Source of the DNA: Umezawaea sp049997955 | GTDB lineage: Bacteria; Actinomycetota; Actinomycetes; Mycobacteriales; Pseudonocardiaceae | Direction: 5' to 3' | Length of the DNA: 64,000 bases | Assembly: GCA_049997955.1 (NCBI GenBank) | Contig: JAEBDY010000012.1 | Coordinates: 1 to 64,000 of the forward strand | Part shown: positions 60,286 through 64,000 of the stretch, piece after piece | Layout of the letters: the number at the start of each line of letters is the position of its first letter | Position numbering within the stretch: the first letter of the stretch is position 1 | The notes under the pieces: model-generated | The model's input: only the letters and a program-made list of their open reading frames with translations | What the model was told of the DNA's origin: nothing | Database searches by the model: none | Position numbers and translations under genes: made by a program

Positions 60286-60398
60286 GTGTCCCCCCTGGGA
60301 CACCCTAGCTCTGCCAGGTCAGCGCGGTGGTGGGAATCGGAGGCGTGGCAAGATTGCGGCGGGCAGCGGGATCGCGGTTCGGGGGAGGGGTTCTACCG

Positions 60399-60809
60399 GT
60401 GGTGACGCCACGCCAGTACGCCGAGGCCATGTGGGCCACCGATGTCGCGAGCAAAGCGCTCGGCATGAAGATCGACCACGTCGGACCCGGTGAGGCCAGG
60501 GTGTCGATGGTGGTCCGCGAGGACATGGTGAACGGCTGGGCGATCTGCCACGGCGGCCTGATCTCCACGCTCGCGGACAGCACGTTCGCGTTGGCCTGCA
60601 ACAGCTACGGCGGGGTGAACGTGGCGGCGGGCTTCCAGATCGACTTCCTCGAACCGGCGCGGTTGGGCGAGCTGCTCGTGGCCGAGGCCGGTGAGGTCTC
60701 GCGGCGCGGCCGCTCCGGCATCTACGACGTCACCGTGCGACGCGGCGACACCGTGATCGCGGAGTTCCGCGGCCGCAGTCGTTCGCTGAAGCAGGAAAAC
60801 CCGCGATGA
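60399..60809 (+). CDS. PaaI-type hotdog thioesterase
   Basis: A 136-aa hotdog-fold acyl-CoA thioesterase. GWAICHGGLISTLADSTFAL contains the HGG motif and catalytic Asp region of the PaaI group, and VNVAAGFQIDFLEPARLGEL completes the strand pattern. It works as a tetramer on aryl- or acyl-CoA. The start is GTG 60399, with GGAGGGG before it. No phenylacetate genes are nearby. Confidence 0.9.
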   Translation: MVTPRQYAEAMWATDVASKALGMKIDHVGPGEARVSMVVREDMVNGWAICHGGLISTLADSTFALACNSYGGVNVAAGFQIDFLEPARLGELLVAEAGEVSRRGRSGIYDVTVRRGDTVIAEFRGRSRSLKQENPR

Positions 60810-60994
60810 CCGCGGAGTCGACCAACCGCCGACTCGTGCTGCTCTGACCGGATCACCCGACGCATCCGTACGCGGGCAAGCGATCCCGGGAGCCTGATCG
60901 ACAAGCGCGAATCCGCGTCGGTCCAATGCGCAGGTCAGCGACGGCTTTCGCTTGTGCCACCGCCGCAGGAGCGCAACTGGCGCCCCAAGTTTCG

Positions 60995-61044
60995 TTGAAG
61001 TTTCGGAGTATTACCTGTAATCTTGATTTCTGGGAACGCTCCCA
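60995..61044 (+). promoter_or_regulatory. Promoter and CebR-like box of the AA10 gene
   Basis: TTGAAG (60995-61000) and TAATCT (61018-61023) are spaced 17 bp. TGGGAACGCTCCCA (61031-61044) lies just after the predicted transcription start. It differs by one base from the published CebR operator TGGGAGCGCTCCCA of Streptomyces, the cellobiose-responsive LacI-type repressor of cellulolytic genes. Confidence 0.75.
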
Positions 61045-61086
61045 TTCCGCCGCTGCCGCTCATTCAACGGAGAATGGAGCTCAGTC

Positions 61087-61743
61087 ATGCGCAGCACCTC
61101 CGGGTCCCTGACCCGACGGCGAGGCGTCATCGCACTGGTCGTCAGCGTGTTGGTCGGTATGTTCGTCCTCGTCCCGTCCGCCTCGGCGCACGGCACGATC
61201 GTCGGCCCGGCCACTCGCGCCTACCAGTGCTGGCAAACCTGGGGCAGCCAGCACATGAACCCCGCCATGCAACAGCAGGACCCCATGTGCTACCAGGCTT
61301 TCCAGGCCAACGCCGACACCATGTGGAACTGGATGAGCGCACTGCGGGACGGACTCGGCGGGAACTTCCAAGGGTCCACTCCCGACGGTCAGCTCTGCAG
61401 CAACGGCTTGTCCCGCAACAACTCCCTGAACACCCCTGGCAAGTGGAAGACCACCAACCTGGGCAGCAACTTCTCGATGCACCTGTACGACCAGGCGAGC
61501 CACGGTGCCGACTACTTCAAGGTCTACGTCAGCAAGCAGGGCTTCGACCCGGCCACCCAGCGCCTCGGGTGGGGCAACCTCGACCTCGTCACGCAGACCG
61601 GCAGGTTCGCCCCGGCCAAGGACATCAACTTCAACGTCCAGACCAACGGCTCCTACCGGGGGCACCACATCGTGTTCACGATCTGGAAGGCCTCGCACGC
61701 CGACCAGGCCTACATGTGGTGCAGTGACGTGAACTTCGGCTAG
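61087..61743 (+). CDS. AA10 lytic polysaccharide monooxygenase
   Basis: A 218-aa secreted copper enzyme. The signal peptide ends at ASA before His35, and His35 (HGTIVGPATRAYQCW) is the first ligand of the histidine brace; His139 in ASHGADYFKVYVSK is the probable second. Four cysteines (residues 48, 68, 104 and 212) can form two disulfides. The C-terminus lacks a carbohydrate-binding module. It cleaves crystalline chitin or cellulose oxidatively. The CebR-like box upstream points to cellulose, although the AA10 sequence alone does not prove it. Confidence 0.93.
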   Translation: MRSTSGSLTRRRGVIALVVSVLVGMFVLVPSASAHGTIVGPATRAYQCWQTWGSQHMNPAMQQQDPMCYQAFQANADTMWNWMSALRDGLGGNFQGSTPDGQLCSNGLSRNNSLNTPGKWKTTNLGSNFSMHLYDQASHGADYFKVYVSKQGFDPATQRLGWGNLDLVTQTGRFAPAKDINFNVQTNGSYRGHHIVFTIWKASHADQAYMWCSDVNFG

Positions 61744-61768
61744 GAGTTCATCCCGTCGAACGCGCGGA

Positions 61769-61794
61769 GTGCCCACCCGGCGCTGGGTGGGCAC
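61769..61794 (+). terminator. Terminator of the AA10 gene
   Basis: A perfect 10-bp stem (61769-61778 with 61785-61794) and 6-nt loop, 25 bases past the stop; the arms extend imperfectly on each side. Confidence 0.7.
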
Positions 61795-61981
61795 TTCCGG
61801 CGTGAAGGGCGGACGCGTTCCAGCGGAGGGGGCCGCTGGCGTGCGGGTCCTTTTCGGACGGTCGTGGCGTGGTCCGGACGAGCCGCCGGAGCTGATCGCG
61901 CCACACCGAGGATCACCAGTGGGACCGCCTGCCTCTGCCGATGGCGGGACGGTGGCACGAGCGCTGGTGCATGATGGCCGC

Positions 61982-62806
61982 ATGGTCGACCAGGGGAACC
62001 GCGGAGAACCGGCCTCGAAGGCGGCGTTCGACTACGACGCCGAGCTGCGCCGCTATCAACCGCGGCTGCGCGAGGCCTTCGACGTGCGACCCGGCGACAG
62101 CGTCCTCGACATCGGGTGCGGCACCGGTCAGACCACCCGTGAGGCCGCCGGCCTCGCGACCGGGGGCAGCGCGCTCGGCGTCGACGTCTCCGCGGGGATG
62201 GTGGCGCGTGCCGGCGAACTCGCCGCTGCCGAGGGACTCGACAACGTTCGCTTCGAGCAGGCGGACGCGCAGGCGCACCCGTTCCCGCCGGGGCGGTTCA
62301 CGCTCGGGATCAGCCGGTTCGGCACGATGTTCTTCGCCGATCCGGTCGAGGCGTTCACCAACATCGGGCGCGCGTTGCGGCCAGGGGGGCGGCTGGTGCA
62401 GTTGGTGTGGCAGGACGGTGGCAGGCAGGAGTGGGTGGCCGCGATCCAGCGCGCGCTCGCGGGTCGTGACCCGGCGCCGGTCCCCGCGGCGGCGGGCGGC
62501 CCGTTCTCCCTGGCCGATCCGGCCGCGGTGGAAGGCGTTCTGACCCTGGCGGGCTTCACCGACGTGAGCATCGGCGACGTGCGCGAGCCCGTCTACTACG
62601 GTGCGGATCCCGACGCGGCCGCCGACGCCGTGCTCGCGTTGCGCATGGCGAGCGATGTGCTCGTCCGGCTCGACGCCGAGGAGACCGAGCGGGCACTCGA
62701 CCGGCTGCGGGTGGTCATGGCCGAGCACAGCACCGCTGACGGCGTGTGGTTCGACTCGCGGGCGTGGCTCGTGACGGCCCGCCGCCAGGCGAGCCACCCG
62801 TGGTGA
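61982..62806 (+). CDS. SAM-dependent methyltransferase
   Basis: A 274-aa class I methyltransferase. Motif I is VLDIGCGTGQTTREAAGLA at residues 40-58, the adenine-binding acidic residue follows in GVDVSAGM, motif II is FEQADAQAHPF and IGRALRPGGRLVQ completes it. ATG 61982 follows a CATGAT -10-like element by 6 bases and may be leaderless. The acceptor is unknown. It lacks any operon partner. Confidence 0.85.
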   Translation: MVDQGNRGEPASKAAFDYDAELRRYQPRLREAFDVRPGDSVLDIGCGTGQTTREAAGLATGGSALGVDVSAGMVARAGELAAAEGLDNVRFEQADAQAHPFPPGRFTLGISRFGTMFFADPVEAFTNIGRALRPGGRLVQLVWQDGGRQEWVAAIQRALAGRDPAPVPAAAGGPFSLADPAAVEGVLTLAGFTDVSIGDVREPVYYGADPDAAADAVLALRMASDVLVRLDAEETERALDRLRVVMAEHSTADGVWFDSRAWLVTARRQASHPW

Positions 62807-62994
62807 CATCGAGCCCGGCCCGTCGGCGGTTCGGCTGACCCCGACCAGGGGCGGGAGTTCCTCCACGCGGATCGTTCGAGTGGTTGAATCGGTGGACCCG
62901 AGTCACCCGTAATGGTCACGTCACAACTTGACGGGGATCAACGGCCCGCGCCCGAACGTTGTACCGGGTGAACACCGAGCAGAGGAGTACCACC

Positions 62995-63492
62995 GTGACG
63001 GAGAAGGCTGTTCTTGCGGGCGGCTGCTTCTGGGGCATGCAGGACCTGTTCCGCCGGCACCCCGGAGTCGTCTCCACCCGTGTCGGCTACAGCGGCGACC
63101 CCGGCACGCCCAACGCCACCTACCGCCGCCACGGCAACCACGCCGAGGCCATCGAGATCGTGTTCGACCCCGCGCAGCTGAGCTACCGGCAGATCCTGGA
63201 GTACTTCTTCCAGATCCACGACCCGTCGACCCGCGACCGCCAGGGCAACGACATCGGTGCGGGCTACCGGTCGGCGATCTTCTACGAGACCGACGAGCAG
63301 AAGCAGGTGGCCGAGGCGACCATCGCCGACGTCGACGCTTCCGGCAAGTGGCCGGGCAGGGTCGTCACCGAGGTGGCTCAGGCGAGTGCGTTCTGGGAGG
63401 CCGAGCCGGAGCACCAGGACTACCTGGAGCGCTACCCGAACGGCTACACGTGCCACTACGTGCGGCCGGAGTGGCAGCTCGGCGAGCGTTGA
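62995..63492 (+). CDS. msrA: Peptide methionine sulfoxide reductase A
   Basis: A 165-aa MsrA that reduces methionine-S-sulfoxide in oxidised proteins. The catalytic motif is GGCFWG with Cys11. VGYSGDPGTPNATYRRHGNH, AEAIEIVFDP and IHDPSTRDRQGNDIGAGYRS are the family signatures. A single extra Cys lies in the C-terminal YTCHYVRPEW, where the recycling Cys is expected. GTG 62995 follows AGAGGAG by about 7 bases. Confidence 0.95.
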   Translation: MTEKAVLAGGCFWGMQDLFRRHPGVVSTRVGYSGDPGTPNATYRRHGNHAEAIEIVFDPAQLSYRQILEYFFQIHDPSTRDRQGNDIGAGYRSAIFYETDEQKQVAEATIADVDASGKWPGRVVTEVAQASAFWEAEPEHQDYLERYPNGYTCHYVRPEWQLGER

Positions 63493-63532
63493 TCGAGATC
63501 GCCGCGCCGCACATCTCGACCGTGCGCGCGTT

Positions 63533-63559
63533 CGGGGGCCGTCCGTCGGACGGCCCCCG
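63533..63559. terminator. Bidirectional hairpin after msrA
   Basis: A GC-rich near-perfect inverted repeat (63533-63545 with 63547-63559) between msrA and the convergent DinB-like gene. Confidence 0.7.
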
Positions 63560-63624
63560 TCCCGATCCGGAGCGCGGCCCGGTCAACGGCCGTGCCGGGC
63601 TCCGCTCCGTCGGCGACCGCCACC

Positions 63625-64000
63625 TCAGCCGGCTGCCTCGAGCACGGTGAGGTCGCGCACCGCGTAGCGGTGGTGCTCGGCCTCTTCCTTCAACACCACC
63701 TTGAGGCAGCGGCGCACGACGTACTCCTGGTCGGGGTACGCGTCCGCCGGTTTGCGGCCGCACACCCGGTCGAGCTCGGCCACCGTGAGCCCGTCGACGA
63801 CCCGCCGCATCGCGGCCATGCGGGCGAGCCGCGGCACGAGCACCTCGTCGAGCGTCGGGGTGGCTTCGAGGGTGAGCCCGAGTTTCGCCGCCGCGTCGGG
63901 CGGCGTCCCCCCGGCTGGGAAGCCCAACGGGTGGTATGGCGATTCCTCCTCGAGCACGGCGCTGCCGAGCCAGGCGTCGCCGGCGAACAGCAGGTGCCGT
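63625..64000 (-). CDS. DinB-family protein, cut by the window edge
   Basis: The last 125 or so residues of a DinB-type four-helix protein, running off the right edge. Visible parts are RHLLFAGDAWLGSAVLEEES at the edge, YHPLGFPAGG and VPRLARMAAMRRVVDGLTVA. The C-terminal helix LKEEAEHHRYAVRDLTVLE carries histidines typical of the metal site. Relatives are mycothiol-dependent or metal-dependent enzymes of actinomycetes. The start codon lies outside the window. Confidence 0.8.
   Translation of the reverse strand, partial: RHLLFAGDAWLGSAVLEEESPYHPLGFPAGGTPPDAAAKLGLTLEATPTLDEVLVPRLARMAAMRRVVDGLTVAELDRVCGRKPADAYPDQEYVVRRCLKVVLKEEAEHHRYAVRDLTVLEAAG

Noticed and set aside
1..64000. rRNA, tRNA, insertion sequences and prophage genes
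   Set aside because: No tRNA cloverleaf pattern, rRNA segment, transposase motif or phage structural gene was recognised by reading. A dedicated search (tRNAscan, Rfam, ISfinder) would be needed to be certain.

Overview
The window is high-GC DNA with the coding style of a filamentous actinomycete, most likely Pseudonocardiaceae (Saccharothrix, Lentzea or Actinosynnema type). Signs of this are the heavy third-position GC, many GTG and TTG starts, and the families present: ANTAR regulators, an EspG/WXG100-type secretion cassette, a MmyB-type XRE regulator, RNase J, a DinB protein and an AA10 polysaccharide monooxygenase. No rRNA, tRNA, CRISPR array, insertion sequence or prophage is recognisable. 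Placement below family level is inference.

Layout. 0.3-7 kb: a secreted I36-type protein, an alpha/beta-hydrolase remnant with a 13-bp tandem repeat, a phosphotransferase, RNase J and a polytopic membrane protein. 7-16 kb: a SnoaL/SDR operon with its TetR regulator, a frameshifted IclR regulator ahead of a nitrilase/PLP-dehydratase pair, an MpaB-type oxygenase fused to four EF-hands, an SDR divergent from an XRE regulator, and a MerR regulator. 16-26 kb: a TAP-type lipoprotein peptidase beside a broken serine hydrolase, a TetR-controlled SDR/esterase pair, a secreted SnoaL protein, a LuxR regulator, an amidase and a GT4 glycosyltransferase, then about 1.3 kb of decayed DNA with a DUF4383 remnant. 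26-38 kb: an epimerase, three tandem GAF-ANTAR proteins, a membrane protein, a two-component system with a small lipoprotein, a truncated DUF4142 protein, an RCK-type protein and a MarR regulator. 38-43 kb: TetR plus a GT1 glycosyltransferase, SulP and NhaA. 43-48 kb: an arsenic locus. 48-55 kb: a type VII (ESX-like) accessory cassette with two cell-wall hydrolases. 55-64 kb: small secreted proteins, a membrane NACHT NTPase, a thioesterase, an AA10 enzyme, a methyltransferase, MsrA and a partial DinB gene.

How the genes work together. The arsenic locus has an ArsC-type reductase, a collapsed arsR-ACR3 fragment on the other strand, an ArsO-type flavoprotein with an MFS exporter, and a divergent ArsR regulator fused to a phosphinothricin-acetyltransferase-like domain. 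Two ArsR-like dyads lie in the spacers of the two overlapping divergent promoters. In the type VII cassette, overlapping stop and start codons join an SLT-like and a CHAP protein to two YbaB-like proteins. The facing strand carries EspG, a PPE-like protein and several WXG100-like helical proteins. None of the membrane or ATPase core genes is present, so this looks like an effector and adaptor island that uses a core encoded elsewhere.

Regulation is unusually readable. There are palindromic operators beside four TetR-type or ArsR-type regulators, a MerR promoter with a 19-bp spacer, a CebR-like box just downstream of the AA10 promoter, and two identical copies of an 11-bp tandem direct repeat near the two-component genes. 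Several regulators appear to be leaderless. Strong perfect hairpins lie between most convergent genes.
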